From assembly GCF_003971255.1 (NCBI RefSeq), contig NZ_CP034660.1, forward strand, positions 3,224,001 to 3,288,000: a stretch of 64,000 nucleotides of DNA, given 5' to 3'. Positions 1 through 8,867 of this stretch are shown in pieces (positions within the stretch are counted from its first letter, which is position 1; every line of letters starts with the position of its first letter). The notes under the pieces are model-generated. The model was given only the letters and a program-made list of their open reading frames with translations, did not search any database and had not been told where the DNA came from. The DNA is from Colwellia sp. Arc7-635. GTDB taxonomy: Bacteria; Pseudomonadota; Gammaproteobacteria; Enterobacterales; Alteromonadaceae. A program made the position numbers and the translations under genes.

Positions 1-417
1 AGCCAGATCGAACTTTTCACTCGCCGGTTCGTCATTTAACCAATCTAAAAACCAGCCAGGGCCAAATAATGCGACAATTAATGGTGATGCGATCATGCCG
101 AATAAGGTCACTAAGGTAACAATCACACCGAGTGTGCCCGACACCTGGGCGATTAACTTACGTGTTTCATTGGTGCCATTTTCCTCATCAAGTGTGTGAT
201 ATTCACTTAATACGGGCACAAAAGCTTGAGCGAATGCACCCTCAGCAAAAAGGCGACGCAAAAAATTGGGTATTTTATTCGCAAAGAAAAAAACATCGGC
301 TGACGCACCTGCCCCCATAATATTGGCAATAACAACATCTCGTACTAAGCCAAGTACACGCGAAATTAAGGTCATAGCACTGACAATAAGTCCCGACTTA
401 ATTAATTTTTTACTCAA
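1..417 (-). CDS. murJ: Lipid II flippase MurJ (MviN), N-terminal part, cut by window edge
   Basis: Reading the minus strand from a TTG at 417 gives a hydrophobic protein starting MSKKLIKSGLIVSAM followed by TLISRVLGLVRDVVIA, the signature N-terminus of the MurJ/MviN family, with the NKIPNFLRRLFAEGAF region after it. About 139 codons are inside the window; the rest lies to the left. MurJ is an inner-membrane transporter of the MOP superfamily that flips lipid II to the periplasm for peptidoglycan synthesis. An AAGG sequence about nine bases upstream of the TTG supports this start; I found no better ATG. It is divergent from rpsT, the usual arrangement in gammaproteobacteria (murJ next to rpsT/ribF). 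The gene is incomplete only because of the window boundary. Confidence 0.9.
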   Translation of the reverse strand, partial: MSKKLIKSGLIVSAMTLISRVLGLVRDVVIANIMGAGASADVFFFANKIPNFLRRLFAEGAFAQAFVPVLSEYHTLDEENGTNETRKLIAQVSGTLGVIVTLVTLFGMIASPLIVALFGPGWFLDWLNDEPASEKFDLA

Positions 418-891
418 GTAATTAACCTTAATATCATTCTTATTTTAAGTGTTTTTCGACATACCTGTGTCAATAAAATCAGCTAAGATAAATTGTGATT
501 AATGAATAAAACAGCAATAAATTTCGCTCAGTAGTCGATATTTGCCTATTATGCGGTTTTTCTAAATTGATAGACAATACTTTAATGTATTAACTCGGGT
601 GTTTTGTTAAAAATATGCTAACCCAGTAGTGTAAGGCTTAAAAACGAGTTTTTTGTTAAAAAATGTCAATTAAATAACAAATATATCGAAAATTAGTTAA
701 ATCATACTAGAACAGCACTTCCAACTTTTAACTAAAAACTTTAGAATGTGCGCATTGGTTTTATTTATACAAACGGGTAATTATCCGAACGGTCAAATTA
801 AAATAGTAAACAATTTGACAAACCAGTTAAAAACAGGCATATTTCGTCGCCTTAAATTTAGGCAATATTTATTCAATTTTAGGAGTTCACC
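418..891. other. Divergent murJ/rpsT intergenic region
   Basis: About 470 bases of AT-rich sequence between the divergently transcribed murJ and rpsT. It must hold both promoters. A plus-strand reading frame from 746 runs into rpsT in another frame but has no family resemblance and is not a convincing gene. I could not single out a promoter with confidence. Confidence 0.5.
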
Positions 892-1152
892 TTGGCTAAC
901 TCAAAGTCTGCTAAGAAGCGCGCATTACAATCTGAAAAGCGCCGTCAACACAATGCAAGCCGTCGCTCAATGATGCGTACTTTACTTAAAAAAGTAATTT
1001 CTGCTATCGAAGCCGGTGATAAAGAAAAAGCATCTACAGAATTTGCTGCTGCTGCACCGATTTTAGATCGTTATGCAAGCAAAGGTCTTATTCACAAAAA
1101 TAAAGCTGCTCGTAGTAAGAGCCGTTTAAATGCTGCTATTAAAGCGCTTTAA
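892..1152 (+). CDS. rpsT: 30S ribosomal protein S20
   Basis: An 86-residue, very basic protein beginning [16 protein letters not shown] and ending [13 protein letters not shown], the full-length S20 pattern, with the helical Lys/Arg-rich N-terminus that binds 16S rRNA. S20 is a primary 16S-binding protein of the small subunit. The start codon is TTG at 892, preceded by AGGAG (881-885). A UUG start is also known for E. coli rpsT, where it takes part in translational autoregulation, so the rare start is probably conserved for that reason. The gene is followed at once by an intrinsic terminator, so it is monocistronic. Confidence 0.97.
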   Translation: MANSKSAKKRALQSEKRRQHNASRRSMMRTLLKKVISAIEAGDKEKASTEFAAAAPILDRYASKGLIHKNKAARSKSRLNAAIKAL

Positions 1153-1168
1153 TTTTTTGTAAAGAATT

Positions 1169-1196
1169 AAAAAACCGGCTTAGGCCGGTTTTTTTA
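1169..1196 (+). terminator. Intrinsic terminator of rpsT
   Basis: GC-rich hairpin AACCGGC-ttag-GCCGGTT followed by a run of T residues, 17 bases after the rpsT stop codon. Confidence 0.9.
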
Positions 1197-1296
1197 TGTC
1201 TGTAATTCCATAAAATCAACTATTCATTGGATTTGCGCTTGCGCTTATCACTGATTTTGTTAGTCTCTAGCCGGTATTTAATAAGAGAGACTTTAC

Positions 1297-2952
1297 ATGA
1301 AACTTTCAAAACTCGCTTCTATCATCATCCTTACTAGTACATTAACGGCTTGTACTGACAACAATGAAGCAACAACATCTTCAAACGTTAACCTATTACC
1401 TGAATATCAAAATCGCTTAGACATATATAAAACAGTCACCTTAAGCGCTGATTTATCCCACTTATCAAGTAATCAAAAAGCGATGTTGTCATTGCTAATT
1501 GAAGCTTCAGACATTATCGATAATCTTTTTTGGCAACAGGCCTTTGGTCAAGATAAAACTAGCTTCTTAGCTTCGATTAGTGACGAAAAAGTGCGAGAAT
1601 TCGCCCGTATCAATTACGGTCCTTGGGATCGATTAAATGGTGATAAAGCTTTTTTAACTGATACAGCAGTAAAAAGCCATGGCGCACAGTTTTATCCTGC
1701 CGACATGACAAAAGCAGAGTTTGAACAAGCAACATTTAATGACAAAAATGGTTTGTATTCGCTTGTGCTAAGAAATGAGAACGGTGAGCTAAGCACAATT
1801 GCTTTTTCAGAAGCCTATAGCGATGAAATTAATCGTATTGCGGTTATTTTAGAAAAAGCAGCAACATTAGCTGACGACAAAGAATTTAGTCATTATCTAA
1901 GCATGCGCGCAAAAGCATTACGAACAGATGATTTTCAAGCATCTGACTTTGCTTGGATGGACATGAAAAATAATCCTATTGATATTGTTATCGGCCCTAT
2001 CGAAACTTATGAAGATCAACTCTTTGGTTACCGTGCTGCTTTTGAATCTTATGTCCTAATCAAAGATATGTCATGGAGTGAGAAACTCGCCAAATATGCT
2101 GAGTTTTTGCCTGAATTACAACGTGGCTTGCCCGTTAGTGAAAAGTATAAAGCTGAAGTACCAGGCTCTGATGCTGATCTAAACGCTTACGATGTTATCT
2201 ACTATGCTGGCCATGCGAATGCTGGTGGTAAAACTATTGCTATTAACTTACCTAATGACGAGCAAGTACAGTTAGAAAAAGGCACACGTCGTTTACAGCT
2301 AAAAAATGCTATGCGTGCAAAATTCGATGCCATAATGACACCTATTGCCGAAACACTGATTGTGCCAGAGCAACGTAAGAATGTAACCTTTACCGCATTT
2401 TTTGCCAACACCATGTTTCATGAAGTCGCCCACGGTTTAGGCATTAAAAATACCATCAATGATAAAGGTACCGTTCGCCAGTCATTAAAAGAACATGCCT
2501 CAGCTTTAGAGGAAGGCAAAGCTGACATTTTAGGTCTTTACATGATACGTCAGCTATTAGCTAAAAATGTGATCACTGAAGGTACGTTAGATGACTACTA
2601 CACAACATTCTTAACCGGTATATTCCGCTCTGTAAGATTTGGTGCCAGTTCAGCACACGGTAAAGCTAATATGGTGCGTTTTAACTACTTTGCTGAGCAA
2701 GGTGCTTTCACGCGTAACGAGCAAGGACTATATAGCATTAATGTTGAAAAAATGACCGCTGCAATTGATTCGTTATCAAAACTTATTTTAACACTACAAG
2801 GTAATGGTGATTATGTTGGTGTTGACGAACTTGTTGCAAAAAGTGGAGTAATTAACAGCAATTTAGCAAAAGATTTAGCTAGCTTAGAAGCAGCAAAAAT
2901 TCCTGTCGATATCACTTTTAAGCAAGGTAAGCAGGTACTTGGTTTAAATTAA
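1297..2952 (+). CDS. Lipoprotein zinc hydrolase, M49 (dipeptidyl-peptidase III)-like
   Basis: A 551-residue protein with a lipoprotein signal peptide (lipobox LTAC, Cys about 19). Zinc-peptidase motifs are visible: HEVAH at residues 375-379, followed by GLG, and EEGKAD at about 405-410, which fits the downstream glutamate zinc ligand of the M49/DPP III-like group (where it is usually EExxAD). Classical DPP III has HExxxH; this protein has the shorter HExxH, as in the bacterial DPP III-like hydrolases. The likely role is peptide trimming at the envelope. It stands alone between rpsT and the M16 pair, with its own terminator. Family placement comes from the motifs only; the exact substrate cannot be read from the sequence. 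Confidence 0.75.
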   Translation: MKLSKLASIIILTSTLTACTDNNEATTSSNVNLLPEYQNRLDIYKTVTLSADLSHLSSNQKAMLSLLIEASDIIDNLFWQQAFGQDKTSFLASISDEKVREFARINYGPWDRLNGDKAFLTDTAVKSHGAQFYPADMTKAEFEQATFNDKNGLYSLVLRNENGELSTIAFSEAYSDEINRIAVILEKAATLADDKEFSHYLSMRAKALRTDDFQASDFAWMDMKNNPIDIVIGPIETYEDQLFGYRAAFESYVLIKDMSWSEKLAKYAEFLPELQRGLPVSEKYKAEVPGSDADLNAYDVIYYAGHANAGGKTIAINLPNDEQVQLEKGTRRLQLKNAMRAKFDAIMTPIAETLIVPEQRKNVTFTAFFANTMFHEVAHGLGIKNTINDKGTVRQSLKEHASALEEGKADILGLYMIRQLLAKNVITEGTLDDYYTTFLTGIFRSVRFGASSAHGKANMVRFNYFAEQGAFTRNEQGLYSINVEKMTAAIDSLSKLILTLQGNGDYVGVDELVAKSGVINSNLAKDLASLEAAKIPVDITFKQGKQVLGLN

Positions 2953-3003
2953 TGTTCAACTAACTTAACTTTAATTACCTTCTGGTAAATTAAAATCAAC
3001 ACC

Positions 3004-3036
3004 ATAAAGGCTAAACTTTTGTTTAGCCTTTATTTT
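3004..3036 (+). terminator. Intrinsic terminator
   Basis: Hairpin AAAGGCTAAAC-ttttg-TTTAGCCTTT followed by T residues, about 50 bases after the M49-like gene. Confidence 0.85.
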
Positions 3037-3140
3037 TTCTTGAAAACTCAACACTTCCATAAATATTTTCTAGTAAAAAACATCCCGTTAACATATTATT
3101 AACAGTATGAATTTTTCTCTAAATTAGTTGGAACTAATCG

Positions 3141-4496
3141 ATGACTTTACGTAAATTTAAATCGACTTTTATGCGATGTTTGCTACTTATTGGCTGCTAT
3201 TCAAGTACAAGTTATGCCATTACCACCGTAGATGATATCAATACTTTTACACTCAATAACGGTATGAAAATTATTGTATTAGAGGATAAATCAATCCCTA
3301 ATGCCAATATGTATTTATTCTGGAAGGTCGGCTCGCGTAATGAAGCGCCAGGCATTACAGGCTTATCACACTTTTTTGAACATATGATGTTCAATGGCGC
3401 TAAAAAGTATGGTCCAAAAATGTTTGATCGCACAATGGAAGCTGCAGGCGGTTCAAACAATGCTTACACAACCGAGAATTTAACCGTTTATACCAATTGG
3501 TTTCCTACCGATGCTATGGAAACTATTTTTGATTTAGAAGCAGACCGTATTGCCAACCTGGCCATTGAAGAAAACAGTGTTAATAGCGAGCGTGGTGTTG
3601 TTTCATCCGAACGAACCACTGGCCTTGAAAACTCTAACTTTAGAGCGATATGGCAAGAAGTTAAAGGCTCCGCTTTTAGAGCACATCCTTATAGTTGGTC
3701 CGTTATTGGTCATGCCTCAGACATTGAAAACTGGAGCTTAGAAGATTTAAAGCAATATCATGAAACCTATTATGCACCTAACAACGCTGTTGTTGTAATC
3801 GCGGGTGATATCACTACGGCACAAGTAAAAACACTGGCCGAGAAGTATTTTGAGCCTATTCCGGCACAAAAACCACCTAAAGCAGTTCATACGGTCGAAC
3901 CTGAACAAAAAGGAGAGCGTACCGTCTACGTACATAAAGCTTCAGTAACGACACCAAATATCATGTTTGCTTATCACGTGCCAAGCACACAACATGCAGA
4001 TTATTATGCTTTAGATATTCTTAACGACATCCTTGCTACAGGGAAAAGCTCACGTTTGTACAAAGCACTTATAGATGAGCAACAAGTCGCCAGTGATTTA
4101 TTTACCTATCTACCTGAGAGCATAGATCCTAACCTCTTTTACATTTACGCGGTTGCTGCAAAAGATGTCACTGCACAGTCATTAAAACAGTCTGTTATAA
4201 AAGAAGTTAATAACATTATAAAAAATGGTGTTGAACCTCGAGAATTAGAAAAAGTGAAAAACGCTAAACTCGTCAACTTTTATCGCACCATGGCGACGAT
4301 TAATGGTAAAGCGAATACGCTTGGCTCATATGAACTTTATTTTGGTGATTATAAAAAGCTGTTCTCTGCACCACAAGAATATGACAAAGTCACCATTGCT
4401 GATGTACAACGTGTCGCTCAGCAATATTTAATCAAATCAAACCGTACTGTCGGTATTTTATCTTCTCAAAAGGACAGCAATGATGCGGACTTATAA
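3141..4496 (+). CDS. Exported M16 zinc peptidase, catalytic subunit
   Basis: A 451-residue protein with an N-terminal signal peptide (cleavage near ...SYA-ITTV). The inverted zinc motif HFFEH sits at residues 77-81, with the distal glutamate region around NSERGVVSSE. This is the HxxEH signature of pitrilysin/insulinase-type M16 peptidases. A periplasmic peptidase role is inferred. It overlaps the next gene by 17 bases. That gene encodes a second M16-fold protein without the zinc motif, the usual layout of a heterodimeric M16B pair (active subunit plus glycine-rich-loop subunit). Confidence 0.9.
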   Translation: MTLRKFKSTFMRCLLLIGCYSSTSYAITTVDDINTFTLNNGMKIIVLEDKSIPNANMYLFWKVGSRNEAPGITGLSHFFEHMMFNGAKKYGPKMFDRTMEAAGGSNNAYTTENLTVYTNWFPTDAMETIFDLEADRIANLAIEENSVNSERGVVSSERTTGLENSNFRAIWQEVKGSAFRAHPYSWSVIGHASDIENWSLEDLKQYHETYYAPNNAVVVIAGDITTAQVKTLAEKYFEPIPAQKPPKAVHTVEPEQKGERTVYVHKASVTTPNIMFAYHVPSTQHADYYALDILNDILATGKSSRLYKALIDEQQVASDLFTYLPESIDPNLFYIYAVAAKDVTAQSLKQSVIKEVNNIIKNGVEPRELEKVKNAKLVNFYRTMATINGKANTLGSYELYFGDYKKLFSAPQEYDKVTIADVQRVAQQYLIKSNRTVGILSSQKDSNDADL

Positions 4497-5868
4497 CATA
4501 TTAATAAAGCTTGTTTCTGCTAGCTTCTTAGCGCTTACTTTACAAGCCCAAGCTAGTTATGCTTTACCTGAATATCAAAAAACAACGTTAGACAATGGCT
4601 TAACGGTCTATCTCATGGAACAACATGAAGTTCCGCTCATTGATATCAACGTTGTTGTTAAAGTCGGCGCCATCAACGACAAAAAGTCAGGTTTAGCATA
4701 TCTAACAGCTGAAAACCTCATGCTTGGCACTCAACGACAAGAAAAATCAGAGATTGATGAGGCCGTCGACTTTATCGGCGCTAACATTTCATCGACGGCA
4801 AGCACTGAATCTTCATTTATTGAAAGTTCATTCGCGACAAAAGATCAAGACGTTATGCTTAGCCTTATCAATGATGTTGTTACTGCGCCTAAGTTTTCAG
4901 AGCAAGAGTTTAGCAAACTGAAAAAGCAGCATTTGTTAACACTAGAGCAAAATAAAGAAAGTCCAAAGTCGGTGATAAAAGATTACTTCAATAGCTTAGT
5001 TTTTGAGGGTTCAAGTTATAATGTCACAACGGCTGGTAACGCTTTGTCAGTCGCCAACATTGCACTGGATGATCTAAAACTATTTCATCAACAGTGGTAC
5101 CAACCAAAAAATTCAGCAATAGTCATCGTTGGTGATTTTGACAGCAAAAATATGCTGGAAAAAATAAAAGTATTATTTTCAAACTGGAAAAATCAATCAA
5201 AACTAGAACACTTAGTGGTTAAAGCGCCGAAAGAATTAACACAAGCGAACGTATTGTTAGTTAACAAAGCCGATGCAATTGAATCTACTTTTATTATTGG
5301 TGGTTTAGGTATAGCAAGAAATACCACAGATCGTGTCGGAATTTCGGTGATTAATACCGTGTTAGGTGGTCGCTTTACGTCTTGGTTAAATGATGAGTTA
5401 CGTGTAAATTCAGGCTTAACTTATGGCGCTAAAAGTAGTTTTACGTCATATAAGCATTCTGGTAGTTTCGCTATATCTAGCTTTACTAAAACCTCAACAA
5501 CGATAGAAGCGATTGATCTCGCTTTAAAAACTTATCAACGCTTATTTCAACAAGGTATTGATGAAAAAACTTTAGCGTCAGCTAAAGCTTATGTTAAAGG
5601 TAAATTTCCACCTCAATTTGAAACATCACAAGATTTAAGTAACCTACTTGGTCAGATGTACACTTACGATTTTGATGAAAATTATATCAACACCTTCGAA
5701 CAACAGGTCAACTCTTTAACGGTTGAAAAAACGCAGCAGCTGATTAAAAAGTACTTTCCTCAAGATAACTTACAAACCGTTATTATTGGCAAAGCAGCTG
5801 AATTACAAAAATCTGTCGCTAAATATGGTGAAATGAGAGAAGTAAATATCAACGATGTTTTAGAGTAA
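4480..5868 (+). CDS. Exported M16 family protein, non-catalytic partner subunit
   Basis: A 462-residue protein with a signal peptide ending near QASYA and the M16 fold pattern (TLDNGLTVYLMEQHEVPLID, later GLGIARNTTDRVG and a C-terminal M16 half). Where the active subunit has HFFEH this one reads SGLAYLTAENLM, so both zinc histidines and the catalytic glutamate are gone. The start ATG lies inside the end of the upstream gene with AAGGA just before it, indicating translational coupling. Its likely role is to form the closed chamber with the upstream catalytic subunit, as in other bacterial M16 dimers; this is family inference. Confidence 0.88.
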   Translation: MMRTYNILIKLVSASFLALTLQAQASYALPEYQKTTLDNGLTVYLMEQHEVPLIDINVVVKVGAINDKKSGLAYLTAENLMLGTQRQEKSEIDEAVDFIGANISSTASTESSFIESSFATKDQDVMLSLINDVVTAPKFSEQEFSKLKKQHLLTLEQNKESPKSVIKDYFNSLVFEGSSYNVTTAGNALSVANIALDDLKLFHQQWYQPKNSAIVIVGDFDSKNMLEKIKVLFSNWKNQSKLEHLVVKAPKELTQANVLLVNKADAIESTFIIGGLGIARNTTDRVGISVINTVLGGRFTSWLNDELRVNSGLTYGAKSSFTSYKHSGSFAISSFTKTSTTIEAIDLALKTYQRLFQQGIDEKTLASAKAYVKGKFPPQFETSQDLSNLLGQMYTYDFDENYINTFEQQVNSLTVEKTQQLIKKYFPQDNLQTVIIGKAAELQKSVAKYGEMREVNINDVLE

Positions 5869-5986
5869 TAGGCTGGTACTTAGTACTTCAGTCAGGTGCT
5901 TAGTTTAGCTGCTTGAATTAATAATTATTTTATATCATAGTGGTCTGACGTGTTAACAATAATAAAAATAGCGTTAAGGTAATGAC

Positions 5987-7600
5987 ATGAAGACATTTGA
6001 TTTTGTAATTATTGGTGGTGGCTCTGCAGGTTGTGTACTGGCTGATAAATTATCAGCCAGTGGTGAGTTTAGTGTTTGTCTGTTAGAAGCAGGTAAAAAA
6101 GATAAAAGTTGGATGATCCACTTACCAATTGGCATCGTCGCATTAATGCAAAATAGTAGCTTAAATTGGAAGTTTAACTCTCACCAAGAAAAAACACTCA
6201 ATGACCGCGAAATTTTTACACCTCGAGGTAGAACACTGGGTGGCAGTAGTTCAATTAACGCTATGCTTTATGTTAGAGGGCAAAAGCAAGATTACGACCA
6301 CTGGTCTAGTTTAGGTAACAAAGGTTGGAGTTTCGATGAGGTTCTGCCCTACTTTAAAGCACTTGAGCATCAAGAGCGCGGTGCTGATGATTTTCATGGT
6401 ATTAATGGCGAGCTCAATGTCGCAGATTCAGTCTCTAAGCCTGCGGTTAATGAAGAATTTATTCAATCAGCAATAGCAGCAGGTTATCCTCAGAACAACG
6501 ATTTTAATGGCACTTCACAAGAAGGTATTGGCTATTACCAAGTTACACAAAAAAATGGTTTAAGGCATAGTGCAGCAAAAGCTTTTTTAACGCCTAATTT
6601 ACAACGCGAAAACTTAACCGTTATCACCGAAACGCAAGTCGAAAAGGTGATCATTACTGACAGTATTGCTACCGGCGTTATATACAAACACCTAGGTAAG
6701 ATTAAGCAATTAACCGCAAATAAAGAAGTTATTCTCAGTGCTGGCGCAATTAACTCACCACAAATATTAATGCTTTCTGGCATAGGCCCTAAAGCGGAGT
6801 TAGAAAAACATAACATAGCGCTAGTTCATGCACTTGAAGGTGTTGGTGAGAATTTGCAAGATCATGTCGATATACTTACCGTCGCACAACATAACAAAAG
6901 CGAAGTGTTAGCGTATCGTCCTAAAGCAATATGGTGGGGCGTAAAAGAAACCTTAAAATTCGTCACGAAAAGAGCCGGGCTACTAACAACTGTTATTGCC
7001 GAAAGTGGCGGTTTTATCAAATCAGAGCCGACGCTAGCGCAACCCGATTTACAGCTGCATTTTGTCCCTGCGGCAATGGATGATCACGGTAGGAATCATA
7101 AGTTACTTTGTACGTATGGTATTGCCTTACATGTTTGTTTGCTCAGACCAAAAAGTCGTGGCACGATAACATTAAACAGTAATAAAGTTGCCCAACACCC
7201 ACGTATTCAACTCAATATGTTAGACCATCAAGACGATATTGACACCATGATCAAAGCTGTAAAAATAGCTAAGAATATATTGTCGACACCGCCATTATCC
7301 CAAACTCATATCAAGTATATATTTCCTGATGAAAATTGTACTACAGACCAAGAGATTCATCAGTTTCTAAAAAACAAATGTAATACTATTTATCACCCTG
7401 TGGGCACGTGCAAAATGGGGCAAGACGAGTTATCAGTAGTAAATGATCAGCTAAAGGTACACGGCATTAAACAGTTACGTGTCATCGATGCCTCGATTAT
7501 GCCAACCTTAGTAAGCGGCAATACTAACGCGCCGACGATGATGATTGCAGCAAAAGCAGCAGATATGATATTAGCAGAGCACTCTTCATCGAAAAGTTAA
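5987..7600 (+). CDS. GMC-family FAD-dependent oxidoreductase (choline dehydrogenase-like)
   Basis: A 537-residue protein with an N-terminal Rossmann FAD motif (GGGSAG at 10-15), the GMC signature around RGRTLGGSSSINAMLYVRG, the second GMC signature near SAGAINSPQILMLSGIGP, and the C-terminal YHPVGTCKMG segment that carries the catalytic His, followed by the NAPTMMIAAKAAD end. It oxidises an alcohol group using FAD. Choline is only one possible substrate; these motifs are shared by many alcohol and polyol dehydrogenases. No betaine genes (betB, betI) are adjacent, so a true BetA role is not supported. AAGGTAATGAC precedes the start. Confidence 0.88.
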   Translation: MKTFDFVIIGGGSAGCVLADKLSASGEFSVCLLEAGKKDKSWMIHLPIGIVALMQNSSLNWKFNSHQEKTLNDREIFTPRGRTLGGSSSINAMLYVRGQKQDYDHWSSLGNKGWSFDEVLPYFKALEHQERGADDFHGINGELNVADSVSKPAVNEEFIQSAIAAGYPQNNDFNGTSQEGIGYYQVTQKNGLRHSAAKAFLTPNLQRENLTVITETQVEKVIITDSIATGVIYKHLGKIKQLTANKEVILSAGAINSPQILMLSGIGPKAELEKHNIALVHALEGVGENLQDHVDILTVAQHNKSEVLAYRPKAIWWGVKETLKFVTKRAGLLTTVIAESGGFIKSEPTLAQPDLQLHFVPAAMDDHGRNHKLLCTYGIALHVCLLRPKSRGTITLNSNKVAQHPRIQLNMLDHQDDIDTMIKAVKIAKNILSTPPLSQTHIKYIFPDENCTTDQEIHQFLKNKCNTIYHPVGTCKMGQDELSVVNDQLKVHGIKQLRVIDASIMPTLVSGNTNAPTMMIAAKAADMILAEHSSSKS

Positions 7601-7742
7601 CAGAGTTAGTCCAGGTGAAGGTAGATAAATCGAAATAAATTGAGTGAAGCAAATCTAAGTTAAAATAAATAATATTTTTTGAAACGATATCTTAACTTAC
7701 AAGGTCAATTTACCTAAGCCATCATTTAAATGAGTATATCAA

Positions 7743-8258
7743 TTGATTAACCTATTAACTTTTAGCAAAAGAATTTTCTCCGCTAGCTTCATAGCATTAA
7801 CGTTATTTTCAATAAATGTTAATGCTGAAGAGGAAACGGTAACTGCACCACAAGCGCCTGCTTGGCAGCTTAAAACTCAATCTGGTGACACTATTTCTTC
7901 TCGTCAATTTGACGGACAAGGCACTATCCTTCATTTCTGGGCAACGTGGTGTCCTTATTGTAAAAAACTCCAACCAAAACTAGTCGAGCTTGAAAAGCAA
8001 TATAAAGCCCAAGGGGTAAAAATAGTTGCGATAAGCTTTAATGAAGATGACGGAGCACTACCTCAAGATGAATTAGCTGAACGCGGCTATACTTTTCCTA
8101 CCGCGGTGAATGGCGATAGTGTTGCCATGCTTTATGGTGTAAAAGGCACGCCGACAACCTTTTTTATCAATAAAGATAATCAAGTCATCTTTAAATATAC
8201 CAGTTCTGATGTCTCTGATCCGCGCCTTGAACTCGCGGTTAAAGAAATTATTAAATAA
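7743..8258 (+). CDS. Exported thioredoxin-like (TlpA/ResA-type) disulfide oxidoreductase
   Basis: A 171-residue protein with an N-terminal signal or anchor segment and a thioredoxin fold carrying a CPYC active site in HFWATWCPYCKKLQP (Cys70 and Cys73), plus the cis-proline region KGTPTTFFI. It fits the periplasmic TlpA/ResA group that reduces or isomerises disulfides. The predicted start is a TTG with no strong Shine-Dalgarno; I see no in-frame ATG giving a better signal peptide. It stands alone after the GMC oxidoreductase. Confidence 0.85.
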   Translation: MINLLTFSKRIFSASFIALTLFSINVNAEEETVTAPQAPAWQLKTQSGDTISSRQFDGQGTILHFWATWCPYCKKLQPKLVELEKQYKAQGVKIVAISFNEDDGALPQDELAERGYTFPTAVNGDSVAMLYGVKGTPTTFFINKDNQVIFKYTSSDVSDPRLELAVKEIIK

Positions 8259-8867
8259 TCGGAGCACGACCTACCACCTATTACTTGGGCTATGTTTCTT
8301 AGACTAGGCTTCTTCAACTATGAGTTTTGACTATGTTGCTTTGATTATTTTTTCAAGTTGAAGCAACAATCAAGCTACCAAGTTTAACAATAAGAAAAGC
8401 AGCCTCGCCATCGGCATATAATTATCTTAGCCAATACAGTATATCGCTAAGATAACTGCCCTAGATTAACCTATAAGCATTAATTAACATCATGTGTTTT
8501 GGCTGGCTAAAGCAGCGATATAAGTCCAATTGGGCTGCTTGCTTAAATGATTTATCTTTTCTTATATGACTCCATTCATAACTTAAATGACTATTCATCG
8601 TTTTAACTCATCTGCAATGCGATAATTTTTTGTCTTAGTTTATAACTCATAGATTATTTTTATTGCTTAGTTTTCTCTTATATAAGCGACTTTAACGTCA
8701 ATAATAGGCTACTCATCGAGTTTTTTAGTCATGACGCTTGTACCTACGTCGCCTGCAACATAGAATCTATGCAACTTTAATGTGAGTCAATCACATTGAA
8801 TAAACCTTACCATCGCTTTGGATAAAGCAAATCATTCATCCAAGTAAAAAACTAAAAAGGTCATTTA
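8259..8867. other. Intergenic region without a recognisable gene
   Basis: About 600 AT-rich bases. I find no long reading frame with family resemblance and no clear terminator. It presumably holds the promoter of the M3 peptidase gene to the right. Confidence 0.5.

Noticed and set aside
746-973. Plus-strand frame overlapping the rpsT start
   Set aside because: It overlaps rpsT out of frame, shows no family pattern and has no convincing ribosome site.
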